Positions 1 through 12,900 of a stretch of 64,000 bases of DNA are shown piece after piece. Below the pieces are notes generated by a model that was not told where the DNA came from, did not search any database, and saw nothing but the letters and a program-made list of their open reading frames with translations. The stretch is from contig NW_020312525.1 in the NCBI RefSeq assembly GCF_002999335.1, positions 62,001-126,000 of the forward strand, written 5' to 3'. The stretch comes from Cyclospora cayetanensis (Eukaryota > Apicomplexa > Conoidasida > Eucoccidiorida > Eimeriidae). Position 1 is the stretch's first letter. Every line of letters begins with the position of its first letter. A program made the position numbers and the translations under genes.

Positions 1-437
1 GGTGTGGGCAGCACAAAGGGCGCATTGGAGAGGCAGAGATGTGGGCAGTAAACGGAAAGCAATGGCGAGCTAGAGAGGGCTTCAGTGTGCAAGAAGCTGG
101 TTTGAATGGCAGCAAGAGCTAAAGGTTGCCCCAAGGGCCCTTTAAGCCTCCCAAGTATAAGTAGCCGCTTCAGAGGGGAACCAGTGTTCCTGGGAGACAT
201 CGAACAGCAGTGAGGAAGTGAGAAGGCTGCCTGAAGCCCTGAACCGACTTGAGGATCGCTCAGGCACTCATAGGCCTCCTGCAAGATCTGGAACTTGTAA
301 GTTGCATTAGGATCATGAGGATTCTTGTCCGGGTGGCGCTCAATAGCACTCCGCCGATACGCCTTCTTTATTTCCTCGGGGCTCGCCGAAAAATCTATGC
401 CCAAAATTGAGTAATAGCACTCTCGGGGTGACGACAT
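1..437 (-). CDS. DnaJ (Hsp40) domain protein, partial
   Basis: A J-domain begins at the ATG at 435-437 and reads leftward: helix I (ECYYSILGI), helix II ([13 protein letters not shown]), the HPD motif in RHPDKNP, and helix III ending AYECLSDPQ. The J-domain stimulates Hsp70 ATPase through HPD, so this is a likely Hsp70 co-chaperone. The clear coding exon is 249-437, and a GT donor follows at 248-247 exactly where the J-domain homology stops. The frame stays open to the window edge, but that stretch has no family resemblance and is probably intron. The rest of the gene lies outside the window, so the DnaJ subtype cannot be told. Confidence 0.85.
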   Translation of the reverse strand, partial: MSSPRECYYSILGIDFSASPEEIKKAYRRSAIERHPDKNPHDPNATYKFQILQEAYECLSDPQVGSGLQAAFSLPHCCSMSPRNTGSPLKRLLILGRLKGPLGQPLALAAIQTSFLHTEALSSSPLLSVYCPHLCLSNAPFVLPT

Positions 438-1384
438 CCTCAAATCCTCCACAATGCACCACTGCGCCCTCGATGGTGAAACACGGAAAAGGACCCCAAA
501 GTTATGACGGCTGTCCTACAAAGAGGAAAACGAGTACAGGCGCTGCTTCAAACGATGAAAGCTTGGGGGCCAATCAAGCAGATGCGGCATGAAAGACACT
601 ACGGAGCAGGAACACGAGAAATGCCCCTGGGGCCCCCAAGTACAACCCTCTCCGCCCGTCTTCCTCCGTTGGTCTCTGATGATTTCAAAGATTGGGGGGT
701 CAAAAGCTGCTCTTGAGAAGAGACATTGATAGAGCAACGACCAGGAAGGCCGTGGCCGACCTGACGGGCACCCAAAACCGGCAGCCCCGAGTGTCCTGCG
801 TGAAAGGATCTAAGGACTGTGCAGGAGATACACTAAACATGTTTTACTTTCCACATGCACTGTCCTTGAAATATCTTCCGTCCATTTAGCAGTCCGAACA
901 ACACCAATAAATGTTACGCGGAGGCCCCCAGTGGAGGGCCCCCACGGGAGTCTTGGAAGCTCCCTTCAGGAAAGCCTTAAATGTACAAGAGTAAAACCCT
1001 ACCCTTATGGCCCTATAAAGTATAGTGCGTTCTAACGTTAGTCCTAAGGCATGCAGACTAGAACTTGGCTTGCAAGTCTTACATAAACGCTCGACCTTCC
1101 AGGCAAAGGCCACAGATCCCGGAGCCCTCAACTCTGAAATCGCTCAACTCGCATCTATATGCAAAACTGTTCGTGCTATCAGTAAACTACAATGCACTTG
1201 CTGGAGAAAACAGGTGTCTGTGGAGCCCCACGGGCGCTAAAAGTGGAGACGCCGTAGCCTTCGCTGCTATGGGGAATTCCGGAGAGTAATGAGGCTCCTC
1301 CAAAGGTGCTGTGCGATGCAGCAACTGCTTTGTAAGGGACACATATAGCAGTGGTTGCTGGTCGCCGAGATCTGTGGTCCCCCC
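438..1384. other. Intergenic, no gene seen
   Basis: This interval separates the divergently placed DnaJ 5' end from the kinesin 3' end. Only short overlapping frames on both strands are present, with no motif or splice-compatible chain. It should contain the DnaJ promoter and the kinesin 3' UTR; no specific element was recognised. Confidence 0.4.
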
Positions 1385-4056
1385 CTACACATTTGCCTCG
1401 CCATGGATTGGGGGCCCTGTGGACGGTGTCGCCGATTCATCTGTTTGAGTCAAGAGACAGGTCTGCACAGGAGCCCCCTTACCCAAGTCCGATGTTCCCA
1501 CGGAGGCCTCTAAAGAGGCCTTTTGTGGGGGCTTATAGCAAACGCCTCCCCCATAGTTGTTTCTTAAGAACTGATTGGTAGGGATATCGTTTTCCTGAAC
1601 AGGGTGGGAGTCCCCCTGAGGAGCCCCGCATGGGCCCTCATCTCCTTCGTTGTCTTGTTTAGCCTTTATCATTGTCGTGGAGTTACCGTCCGGTCCTTCG
1701 CCCCTTCCGCTGCTGCTGTTCTTCGCAGGGGCACCCACAGCTGTAGCAGGGAGCCCCCTATTAATAACATACCGGAGCTGTCTCAGTTGTATCGCCTGGC
1801 AAGCGAGTTCCTCTTTTGCTTCCTGAAAGGCTTTATACAGCGCCCTACACTGAACACACCCTGTGGGGACATAGACAAATGGTCGCGGCGGGCCCCCGGA
1901 GGAGGCCCCAGGAACACCCTCCACGGGGCAATTGTTAGAGCCACCAAGGCCAGATGGAGCAGCAGCAAGTGCCGCTGGTGCTGGTGCGGCATCACTGGAA
2001 GACGCCTTAATGTAATGTCTTTTCAATTTTGAGGCCCCCTCCTGGACCCCTGCCTGGACGACTGGGGGCAGTTTGCGGGCCCTCCGAGCGAACATAAGGG
2101 TGGCAGCTGTCTGTCTGTAGCACACTGCCCCCGGGGCGCAGAGACAAATCAGCGAAGTATGACAAGGGCCCCCTAAGCAGTCACCCAGAAGGCGAGTTAA
2201 TTTAGACTCTCTTAAGCCCAAGAACTGGGGTGGAGGCCGTTGGCCTGTCCCTGCGCTTCCAGGCACCTCCTCTGACAGTCCAGAGGGCAGTGCTGCGGTT
2301 TCTTCCTTTTTCTGCGGATGCTGGTACTGTTTTTGCTGTTGCTTAGTGAGTGCCTTAACCACCTTAGAGAGGGCGAGAAGACTGCGATTAATAGTGCCCC
2401 CTTCCCTTTGAGTTTTGTTGGTCAACCGGCCCCCAGAAGTGGTGTTCCCACTCCCCTCAGATCCTGCCAGATCCACCATACTAAGAACTGAGGGCCTCCA
2501 GGGGTTCCGCGAGAGGAGCCTCCCACTTTCTTCTTTCAGAGCTGTCCCCTCAGCAACAGTGGCAGTACCTCCCGCTGCAGTGGCTATTGCCGTTGCTGCC
2601 GCTGGGGCAAGGACGACTCGGAGGACCGCATGGGAGCGTGAGGAACGGGCATTGGCCGCAGTTTCAGCTGCATGCCTCCGTTGCTGACCCCTCTTTACTA
2701 AGTCCAGGGCTTCAGCCAGAGACGACACGCTACGGGTAGTCAGGGATCCCATGTCCAGGGTACCTGAAAAAAGCAATTTCTACAGCTGAAAAGTTTCAAG
2801 CGCTTGAAGTAAATCGGTGAGCGTGCAAACATTTATGTGCAACACAGAAAGCCATGCCGAGGATTAGGCAACAAGACTGCATTTGGCGTGCGATGCAAGG
2901 CTTAGGGTGTAGTCTGACCGTCAGCTTTTTCACATAGGGCGATGGGCCTCTTTTGCCGTAGATCTGAGGGTGCCTCAGCTTGCGAAGGCCCGCCAGGAGA
3001 CCTTCCAGCGGTCCCATGCAGCAAATCCGTTACTGCTTCCTGGTATACTTCGAACATTGCGAGAGACACAGAGAAGCGCTCCTCTTCCCCCCTCTGTTCC
3101 CTCTCCTGGAATATATCTTGCAATGCCAGCTGAATAATACCCTTATCAGTTTGGGGTACCCGTTGGGGGACCCCCTTGCCACCGGGGGAACCCTGCTGCG
3201 GACTTCCAAACATTGTGTGGGTCTTGCCGCTGGCTGTTTGGCCATAGGCGAGGACCGTCGCGTTTGTGCCCCCCACAGCAGCAGTGACTAGCCTTTTGAC
3301 TAGGTGAAAGTACACTTCTGCATTGGATGCCTCAGGTCCAAATACGTAATCTGCTTCATAGCACACGTCCTTGTATCCGTCCCACACCCTAGCGGGGACC
3401 CTCTGTCGAACCTCCTCGTTTGAAGTTCCCCCATCTGAGGCAGAAACCCGAGGAGCACCCATGTCCAAAATCCACGGAGGTGCCAGCACCCACCCCTTCG
3501 CATCCTCCGCCTTTAGAGCCCACTCCGCCTCTGTGGGGCCCCTGCGGGCCCATGGAGGTCTCCTCGGGTCTCTGCAGGATACCGCTCCCCCCTGGCCTTC
3601 AGGAGGACCAGCAAGAGACGATACAGAAGAAGAGGTTATTCCCCCCTCTCCTAACGATGTGCCTGTGCTTTCAGAGGCGCAAGAGGCTGCCTGGGGGGCT
3701 CTGGGGGGTTCCCCGTGGGAATGGCCCCTGGGTGGATCTGATGGGGCTACACAATGTGATGAAAAGCGGGAGTGCGGGGACACTGTCGGACGAGCAGGGG
3801 GACGAAATCGAATTCCCACGAGTATTTGACGGTCCATAAGGGTACTACTGCTGCAACGATTGTTCACAGTGCATCTGCTGATACTGCTGATGCTACTGCT
3901 GGAACCTGCGCAGTCAGTCGCCGTTCTGCTGCACTCACTGCTGCTGTTGGCGTTTGGCTCTTGTACGCGAGCAGTTTTGTTAGTGGGATCGAAGAGAACG
4001 GGTGATGCGGAAGAGCCCTCTTCCTGGTGGGTGGGGTCGCACGTCATTTGGGACAT
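1385..4056 (-). CDS. Kinesin motor protein, two exons
   Basis: Exon 1 is 4056-2919 and exon 2 is 2763-1385. The 155-base intron has GT at 2918-2917 and AG at 2765-2764, and joining it restores the motor reading. About 838 residues. The kinesin motor shows the P-loop GQTASGKTHTMFG, switch I NARSSRSH, switch II DLAGSE, then GGTINRSLLALSKVV and RESKLTRLLGDCLGG. Kinesins move along microtubules by ATP hydrolysis. A Gln/Lys-rich insert (KQQQKQYQHPQKKEE) interrupts the motor just before the conserved SKLTRLL block. The N-terminal 60 residues are Ser-rich. The C-terminal 200 residues are low complexity with only one short helical segment (YKAFQEAKEELACQ), so the class cannot be assigned. The start is the first in-frame ATG. 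Confidence 0.9.
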
Positions 4057-5907
4057 ATCCAGCCCAACATCGTAAGTTAGAACCCCAAAATCTTAGGTTT
4101 GAAGACCTAAGCCTGAACGTGGATGCCTTCAGAGGGCCGTGGGGCCTCTTGAATGCGGGTCGTAGAGGTAAGGTTCAAGGGGTCCTGAAATTACAGTAGA
4201 GAATGAGCGGCATGCAGACAAGTGTAGATCGTTCATGCAGGAATACAGTTGAAAACACTGGTATCTCATGAGCTTTAGTGGGCTTTTTGGCTCAGAGTTT
4301 AGTCTTCCGGGGGGTCCTTGACCAGTGGGGTTGGTGTTATGGCAAACCTACCCTACACAAGAACGGAATAGAGGAATCGAGATGGTTTTATTTTCAATGT
4401 ACATTGAGATACATTCAAATCGAAGAGTTGCACCAGCTGGAAGGATACAATTCATGATACTACACCTAACGGAGTGTACACAGTGAGGTACCGCTTCGAG
4501 GGCGTCTTGCTCAAATGGTAGAGCGTTCGCTTAGTAAATGTTGCTTAGGACGCAGTAAAGACCGTATCGGCCTTTGCGCATCCCTCATGTGTTCCTTTGG
4601 AACTGCAGGTGCCCGCACCCCCGAAACTAGCCAGCAGGTACTCGACTTGAGGAGATTGGAGCATCCGGAGTCCACCACACAACCTGATCAATTAAGAAAG
4701 TGATTCGCAGCGTATAGATAAAGATCGTGCACACATATTTATCGATCACCCAGCGCAGCACAACGGGCTCCCACGAGCGGCTCAAAATTTGCATTCATTC
4801 AAGGCATGTAGGAATACATGCGTCCTCTCGGGGCAGCTAAGATACCTTAAATATGCTTTTGATAGCCTCTCTACACCAAGTTTTCGGCGGTCCCTACAGG
4901 TAGTGTAAGTCGTTTGTGCGTAATTTGCAGATTGCTGTTTCTGTGTCCCTTACGGCAACATTTACCATCGTAATGTAATGCATGCACCATAAAGACTTCC
5001 CGCTCCATTGCGGACTAATTTTGTCGGTGTAACACGAAGGAAAAACGCCACTGCTCGAAGTTATCAGGTAGCACAACAAAGATCATGCGCAATTTAAGGT
5101 GCTGCCTTTTAGTTAAGCTCAAGCAAAGGGCACAAGTGTTCACTAACTCTGTACCTCGAAACTTCTTGAGAAGAAAAGCTTTCATTGGTCATTCCATGAC
5201 GCTATTAGCGATGAACAGAAGAGCTTCATCTAAGAAATGAACCCACGGCTTGGCTTTGCCCGCCGCGTCATGCTGAACAGGCACCGAAGTAATACACGAC
5301 AACCGCTTTTCGGTTTTTGTCTACACCCAATCTCTGGTCTGTATTGTCGATCAGATTGGGACTTGTACTGTTGTTGAGGCCACCTCCAGGCAATAGCAAC
5401 TTCCTTGAGCCTTGCTACTTTCACCTCGTTCTGCTCTCCTGGGCGGAATTCTCTCTGCCAGGGAATTATTATTGTTTCCTAAAAGCACTAGGGTGCTGCC
5501 TTTCTACAGTGCATGCACCTTTCTATTCACTTTACAGTGAAGAAGGAGTGAAGTGCTTTGCCGTGCGTCCGGTAGATCTTCAGAGATATAGAATATTTCC
5601 GCCCTCCTAGCTTGTAGCTTCCAAAATGCTTTTTTCGTTTCAACTTATTTTACGGGCTCAGCGAAGAGAAGGCTGCACGTACTGTAGAAAGGCAGCGGCC
5701 TAGTAGTATCGAGGAACAGTAAAGTTCAATGGCAGACAAGCTTTCGCCCAGAAGAGCAGATGGAGGTAAAAGTAGAATGATGCCAGTGCAGACACCGCAG
5801 TTGGGCAGGGCACATAGTTTCACCTTTTCCTTTTGCACCTGTGTACTATTCCGCTTATGCTACGCCTTACCACCATAAATCACGAAGCTGGGAAGTTGGC
5901 GTGGCCG
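4057..5907. other. Intergenic with a tRNA-like relic
   Basis: No coding region is supported. Short frames on both strands have no family features. The only structured item seen is the tRNA-Ala-like half near 4500, listed separately. Confidence 0.4.
4500..4540 (+). other. tRNA-Ala 5'-half-like relic
   Basis: The segment reads like the acceptor strand, D-arm and 5' anticodon stem of a eukaryotic tRNA-Ala. It contains TTGCTCAAATGGTAGAGCG, which carries the A-box of the internal pol III promoter, and then TTCGCTTAG as in the alanine anticodon arm. No matching anticodon 3' side, T-arm (B-box GGTTCGA) or acceptor partner was found in the next 150 bases. I read it as a broken tRNA copy or the head of a tRNA-derived short interspersed element, not a working tRNA. 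Confidence 0.45.
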
Positions 5908-7948
5908 CTAAAACTTGGAATGTGAAGTTTTTTTGTAGCAATGTAGCAGGAAATTTCGCATTATCTCGGGCTGCAAGTATAACGGCAGTGGTGTAGGGGT
6001 CCAACGTTGGCTTTCGTCAGCATGTGCAGAAGCCGTCTCTCCAGCTTTCTCTTCCTTTGTTGTTTTATGATCCGTATTTAAGGAGGAGCACTGCTTTTCA
6101 CTTGAATTTAATGAATGATGGCACATTTGCCGCTGTTCTACCACATGCAGACTGGCAGTGAACCAAACGTGCGGCTTTCCCTCAGCGCACGCAAAAGCCG
6201 CGTTTGCCTCTTCCTGGTTGCATCCTTGCAGCTTAATCATCTTTTGGATGGCGCGTTGTCTTCGTTCAGCCGCAGTTAGCATATTTTGTGCTGGTGGATG
6301 CTGCTCTAGTGCTGCACATCTTGATGCACCCTTTATAATATCCAAGGCTCTACTGTAAATCATCTGCAGACTGTCTTGCAAGGAGGGGCCAGCTGGATCC
6401 TGACTCTCTGAGGAGACCGCTGGACAAAACTTTGCAGGGGCTTGTGCTGCAGTAGCACCCGAATCACATGCAGCAGGAAAAGTGGCCACGCCCTTGCCGT
6501 GTTCTATGTTATCCTTTCTATGTTCTGATGATACGCTACTACCATCAACATCTGTCATAATAGATCCGATGTCAATAGAAGGCATCCGATCGCTCATGCC
6601 CGATGGTGCCATTCCTGCCCCAGTTGTATGGTTGGGGGATAACGCCTTGCGGAGAGCCTGTAGATCCTCTCTGAGGCGCCCTTTCCGCATAATAGGCCTG
6701 GGAACGGCGAAAAACCCTTTCATTTCGTCCCTGCGAGCTTTTTTTGGATTGGATTGTGCGACGTATCCGCTCGGTGCACTGGATTGTTTCCCTTTTCCTG
6801 GTAGTAAACTTTCCTCCTTGTATTCCCTGCGCTTCCGCCATTGATTGTCATGCTGCTGTAGAGGTGCTAGTCTTACTTCTGCATGAAATCCGTTTGTACC
6901 ATTGGTGACAACCCCTTCACCATCAGCATCCACGTCCTTGTCTGCATGATGAGAATTCCCGGTAGCCCATTGGTCTGCATATTTAGGAGACCCATATTGA
7001 CCTCCCTTAAAGTGCTTTGCGGGCGCGCTAGGATGCTTGAGACCAATGCCACCAACCTCAGAGAACTCTTCCTCTGGAACCGTAATTGCCACGGTTGTGT
7101 CAACTGTCTTGTCTGCATGCTTAGAGCGGGCACCACCGTTTGCTGCTTTGTTTGGCTGCTCACCTAGTGCATTCCTAGCTCTTTCTTGCTGCTTGCAATA
7201 AATTTTCCCCGCGAACTTGATCGACTGGATGTCACAGCACTTAGCTAGAGCCGCAGGGTCTTCCTCGCTGCCGCAGGAAAAAGACTCGTGCTTGGTTTTC
7301 CCCTGAGAAAGAATTGTAAGGAAAACCAACAAGAGATGCGCTGAGGTTCCGCACCTGCTAGAAAGTGAAAAATAACTCAGAGCAGTTGGGTTAATAAACT
7401 AAATTAGCAGAGGAAAAACGCTTGTTCCCTTTTCATGGCATCCGATATTAAGAATTACTGTCATTCTGCATATTGCAGTTTATTCACTTGTAGGTCGTGC
7501 GCCGAGGTAAACTACTTTTTTGTAAAACTCATCGGGTACTTACATCTAGGAAACCACTCACTGATCCCAAATATCTGGTCTCCGGGGCTACGGTACCTCT
7601 TGTCTTAAGTTCTGGTGGTCCATTCACGGGTGTTTTCCACAGTGGTGTCTCTTCTGCTCGAGGTAAAGAGAAAACTGAAGCCTCGTCAAACCTGGTTCCT
7701 TTTTTCGGAGGTTGATATCCTTGTCCCACCCACAAAGGGATGGGCAGGCTGAGGCGATCGGCCATCAGTTGCCCAGAAAGGGCTCCAGAGCAGGCACTCA
7801 GTATGTTATGTTCCACTTCTTTATTTGTGGTATAAGACGAGCCACTTCTGGTGCTTGAGATATCCATTGTGCTTTCGAAGTCCTTGGGGTGGAGAGGATG
7901 TAGATCGAGAGAAGAAACTCCCTTGGTCTGTGTCTTGTTGTAGCCCAT
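5908..7948 (-). CDS. Unrecognised two-exon protein, 599 aa
   Basis: Exon 1 is 7948-7544 and exon 2 is 7302-5908. The 241-base intron has a consensus GTAAGT donor at 7543 and an AG at 7304-7303 after a pyrimidine-rich tract; both sides are phase 0. The start is a true ATG. I do not recognise the family. The product is hydrophilic, rich in Lys, Ser, Ala and His, without signal peptide or membrane segments. One stretch (RAIQKMIKLQGCNQEEANAA) vaguely resembles the three-helix UBA fold but is too weak to claim. A basic patch (KKARRDEMKG) could be a nuclear localisation signal. Conservation in coccidians would decide whether it is a lineage-specific gene. Confidence 0.65.
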
Positions 7949-9940
7949 TAAGCCTTCTGGCTTATCAAATGAAGGTCTCTTGAGAAGTGCACAGGGACAC
8001 CAAAGTATTAATAGGCAGCACTAAGAATTGGAAGCTGCAGGCATTGCTTTCTTGCTTTGCTGAGGTCGCTGTGTAACAGCTGGTCAGTTAGTCAGGGTTA
8101 TGGCAAAGTAGTGACCGACCTCGGAACCTTGTGCACTCCCTGTGTCAGCACGGGTGAACTTACGAGAACCGGACAGTGCTTTGGAAACACTTGTCTCTTA
8201 GTACTGAAAAAATGTACTCATTAGCATCGTCGTCTTCAAATGTCAAGAGGCCAAGTTGTGAGAGCCTGTTCAATGTGTGAGAAGGCCCAGAACGGGGAGA
8301 GCTCCGGTCGGTTGTGGTCCGTTATTCCACTTGCCGCCCGAATGCTAGACAAAGTGAAAGGGGAACGTTCTTTGTTGTACCTGAAAAAAATTAAAAAGAA
8401 GAAGAAAAAGCTTAACATGGCAAAATGCGAGGTTATTATTGAAGGAAAACTCTTTCAAATACGTGGTGAGGTCACTTGGGAAGCGGTTCACCAGTATTGA
8501 CCGAAGTGGGAGCTCCACTTAAGTTACAAGAGAATGCCAACACAAGATTGCTTGCCTGAGCTTCGAGTTATTTATTCACCTTGTTTAAGTAATATGGATC
8601 ATTCCCCCTGATTCCATTAAATGTATCTACTTGGCTCCAAGGACCAAGAACGCAAAAAAGAGACATAGTGGTGGTGCGCTACTTTTACTGTCAAATTAAG
8701 CCGCTTTTACTGAGCTAACAGCAAGCGCTTTGACACGCGCTTGCATAAAACTCCAACCTAGGCAAAGGCTAAGGTAGAAAAGCTGTGGAACAAAGGGGAG
8801 AATGAGCAGTGGTGGTGAGTGCTGCCAGTCACGGCTCGCATTCAATGTGCCCAGCTAAAGCTATTCGAGCCCCCGTAACCATGCTTTTTGTCCTAAAATC
8901 TAAGCCAGGAGTCAACGGCAAGGGCCCTATTAAGCCTTTTCTCGGGCTTTAGGGGAACTTGACAAAGGGCAGGGGCAACCATGCAAGATATCCATCGCCA
9001 TACGTCAACACATAGAAACTGTTCATATGCTGGCAATGCTTGCAGGATAAAGCTACGAGCATTCCAAACGTATATAGGCAGTAGCTTGCAGAATTACCGA
9101 CAAAGAGACCTGAATTGTTAGCCTAGTGCTTCCTCCAGTTTCACCACTACAAAGCAGGCATCGAGTTGTGGTATATTTTCGTACGTTCGTGGCTTCTATT
9201 GTCATCCAGAGCAGAGTTAGTGGCTGGCTGTCTGAGATGACCAGTGGCAAGAATTTAATGCGGTGGTGGGCATTCTGATTTCCGTCGAAACTCTGTGCAA
9301 TCAGTATATTTGCATTGACTAGGCGCATCTTCTGTTTACCAGCAAATATTATGCGACTTCTGCGTATACCATTGTTTTCAAAGGATTGAGCTGCTCAAAC
9401 GTGTAATGCAGATCATTTTGAAGCACGCAAGTGCACGCAAACTGCTGAGGTTTGCCTTTCCCAGCTACACTGGTGTTCTGGTCTTCAGACCCTAAAAGAG
9501 TAATCCGTACATGTGCGCACTGCTAGAAGATAGTGCCTCAAAGTTTTTGGTACATGCACCTCGAGGTGCATACAATAGAGCAGGCCCCAGGGGAAATCAT
9601 TACCTAGATGATACTTTGCATCCGCGGCTATCCGGTGTGCAGTAGTGCAGCAGTTCCACAGTCGCGCCTCGCATATAAATTAAATGAGCCTCCCAGTTGT
9701 AAGGATGCTGACAGAACACGCTTTGTTCAAACAATTCCGCTGTTGTTTCTGCACAGTTATTATTGGTAATTCGATAGTTTCATCATTCGCGCCTATTGGA
9801 TTTAGAGTTGACGGCTCGATGTAAAGGTTAAATAAAAGCCGAGCTACTGGGATGCTATGCGTTGTATGTTAATGGTTTGGCCACTCTCTTCTGCTGTCCA
9901 GGCGTTAATACACGTTGGAATGCGTGAAACCTAACTCTTT
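7949..9940. other. Intergenic, only doubtful short frames
   Basis: A plus-strand frame at 8240-8500 starts with ATG and encodes 86 residues with a Lys run, but has no family match. A minus frame at 9053-9328 is equally unsupported. The left part should hold the promoter of the minus-strand gene ending at 7948, and the right part the 3' UTR of the TMEM184-like gene. Confidence 0.35.
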
Positions 9941-12900
9941 TTATTGTGAAGATGAACTTACGAAAGGTAACTCTGTGTCCTCCTCGATATCCACCATTCT
10001 AAAGGCCTCCATGGAGACTTCTGCTCTTCGAAGACTCTCGCGGAGCTCTCCTGGAGCGCAATACTGGCCGTCTTTCGCCGCATGAACAAATCGCATGGGC
10101 CCTTTTGGTGGTGCAGAGTGCTTGCGGCCATTGCGCGTGGTTTCAGTCTCCAGCTGTTCCCCCATCAGCTGGCTCGATGAAGCCCTCCGTACAGGAGCGC
10201 GCGCAGCAGGAATGATTTGGGTGCCACTGCTGCAGCTTTTGTAATTACTGCTGCTGCGAGGGAGCGGGTTGGCTGAGAGACGAGTCGAAAGGAAGGATAG
10301 AGATAGAGGATAGGCAGGGGAAGCGTCGCCAAGTGCTATGGCAAGGGCCACTGCTGGATCAGTGCTATATGGGGAGGATGGGCATGAGAGTGCAGCGAAG
10401 CGAGCCCTCGCAGCTTCCCTGGCAGTTTTACTCTTGAAGCTACCCAAAGTTGCTGCTTCGGCAAGAGCAGCAGAAGCAGTACCACTAGCAGTATCGTCGC
10501 TGCTGCAGCTGAATAGCGGAGAAGCAGGTGTTTGGTGTTGAGACACAGATGATGATGCAAACGGGGAAGCAGGGAGCCTTCCAGCCCAGAGCGAAAGCCA
10601 CACGTCTCTGGGAGTCCCTCTCCATGGGTGCAGCGACTCCTGCCAAGCATCATCTCGTGTATCTTCGTTTTCCTCGTTTGAAATAAGTCTGGATCTAGAT
10701 GTCATTGAAGCTCCGTCTGTCGGAGACTCTGCAGGAACCTCCGTGGGTTGACAGCTGTCTCCTTCAACCATATGAGTCGGGCCATCTCTTCCTGCTGTGT
10801 CATCGTAGGATCTGTTTGCCTGTCCGCCTGGAGCATCTGCCCCTTTGGGACCTGTGTCTGTATCCTCCTTCTCTTTAAGGTTTCTGAAAAACACTGCATT
10901 GTGGGCGGTCTGCTGGCGCAGAAGGGAGTAGGCCCTGTCTAGGGACATCTGTGGGGTCAAGACCGCCTCTTGGGCATCCACAATCAAATCCACCGAGAAA
11001 CAGACATCCAACAACCTGTTAGCGCAAAGCGCAATACATACACGTGTATTTCACCAGAGGAAAAAGCCCATACGTTTATTAGCATGTTGTGGTAGAGGTA
11101 ATAAGTCATTCCACGGAGCACCAGTCGCAGCATCGGCAACCGCAGTGAAAGCAGAAAAGGTGCAAAAGAATTGAGTACGTCTCAGTTGCTGATGATATTT
11201 CTACAGCCACCGCCACCTCCACAGTTGCATATGCTGCCAGTTTTGAATACTCGCTACTAGAATTCCAGTGGACGATCCGAAAACCCCACAGAGGCAGCGG
11301 GGCGAATCGCGACGTAGGTAGCATCATACGAAGCGTTTAGCCCGGACATTATCGGTATCAACAGTTGCTTTAATGAAGGCATACGCGTGCATCACAGAAG
11401 GCGTTTTGGGCTTGTCTAAGTAGGCGACGTTGTCTTCGTCTGGCTCAGGGAGGTGTTCAGCGACAGGAAAGCAGCGCCAATGCATCACACTAAAAAGCAG
11501 AGCCCAGATGTTCATTAGCATGTTGTGATAGAGGTCCTGAGCCACATGAGGAGGCAGCAGTTGCAGCAAGGGCATCTATAATGAGGGGGTAAGGGGTACA
11601 AAAGGATTGCCGACGTCCCCCAGTTACCGAGTAGGAGTTTATCCCAGACACGACGCCAGAAAGGGAAACGGTGGTAACCGAAGGATCAGGCCTTAATGAA
11701 GAAGAGAGAATTCCGCAGCAGGAATAACGGCAGCGAAAGTATTATCAACATTGGCTGTACGTCAAACGAGCAGCTGCTCACAATACCCTGCTGGATATCA
11801 ATGCCAGTGTCGCCCCCGACGCTAGGGAGAACTCCAAGCAAGGCGAGGATGCCAATGATGAGCCGTTGCCAGCTGTTGGTGAAAACAAGGAGCTTAATAA
11901 GGAAGAATTTGTTTTGGGGATTGTATGGCAGCAGATATGGTTCAGTGATGAGATAGAACTGAGACAGGGAGAGCATGGAAGTGAACATGGACAAAGATAA
12001 TAATGTTGCAAGCACAGCCTCAATAAGCACATGAGGAGACGGTCTAAACACTGTTTCACTGTTTTCTTCTGCATCCTGGCCCAAGTCGCCTTTCCCATTT
12101 ACAGGGAGTGCTTCCTTTCCGTCTGATACTAATGAGGATTGAACTCGAAGGCTTTTTTTACTTGAGGTGGTTAATTGAGCTTTTTGTTTGTTTGCATCTA
12201 CTGCGCCGCCTCCTTCTGAGCCCTGCCTTCGCGCATATGGGATTGTTGCTTTCACCCCGGGAGGCATATAACTCCCCCCAAACCCTGAATATTTCCTCTG
12301 TGAGGCTCCTTGGTCTGATGCTTTCTTCTTCAAGACGTTTTCTGAATCTGAATTGCCGACTGGCACCCACGGGCTTGTAGCAACAGTATTGGTGCGTGTA
12401 GAATGGTGCGTGCTTGGTGCATATAGGCGACTCTGGTCATTTGACACGTTTTGATCTGCAAGGAGCCTTGCAGCTGACCAGAGGGGCAGTACGAAGACAA
12501 ATTGCATAACTCCCAGCTTCAGGGATCGGAGGGCCCGGGGATTTGGGAGGAAAGGAGGCAGCCAATATGAAAATGGAAATACAAAGGGGACGGCATGGCC
12601 GTCGCACCCCAGAGTCAGAGATAGGCACCGGTAGCCACCTGAGCAGCAACAGACGAAAAGCGTAAGAGGACATTCACAGTCAAGATGTAGCTTAAGTAAC
12701 AAGAGAGGAGAATGGCACATGGTAAATTGAAAAGAAGACAGATAAATGGAAGGGAGAGATTCAAGGCTGGTAAGCTCACGCGACAGGCAGCTTGACACAC
12801 GAACTATAGACACAAGGCAGAGGCACGGCTAATCGGAGCCAGAAAACTGCCGTCCTCTTGGCCCCAATAACCTTTCTGAGTGTTCTCATGAACGCGTTGG

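Noticed and set aside
8240..8500. 86-codon Lys-rich plus frame
   Set aside because: ATG-started, but with no motif, no partner exon and a simple AAG run; not enough to call a gene.
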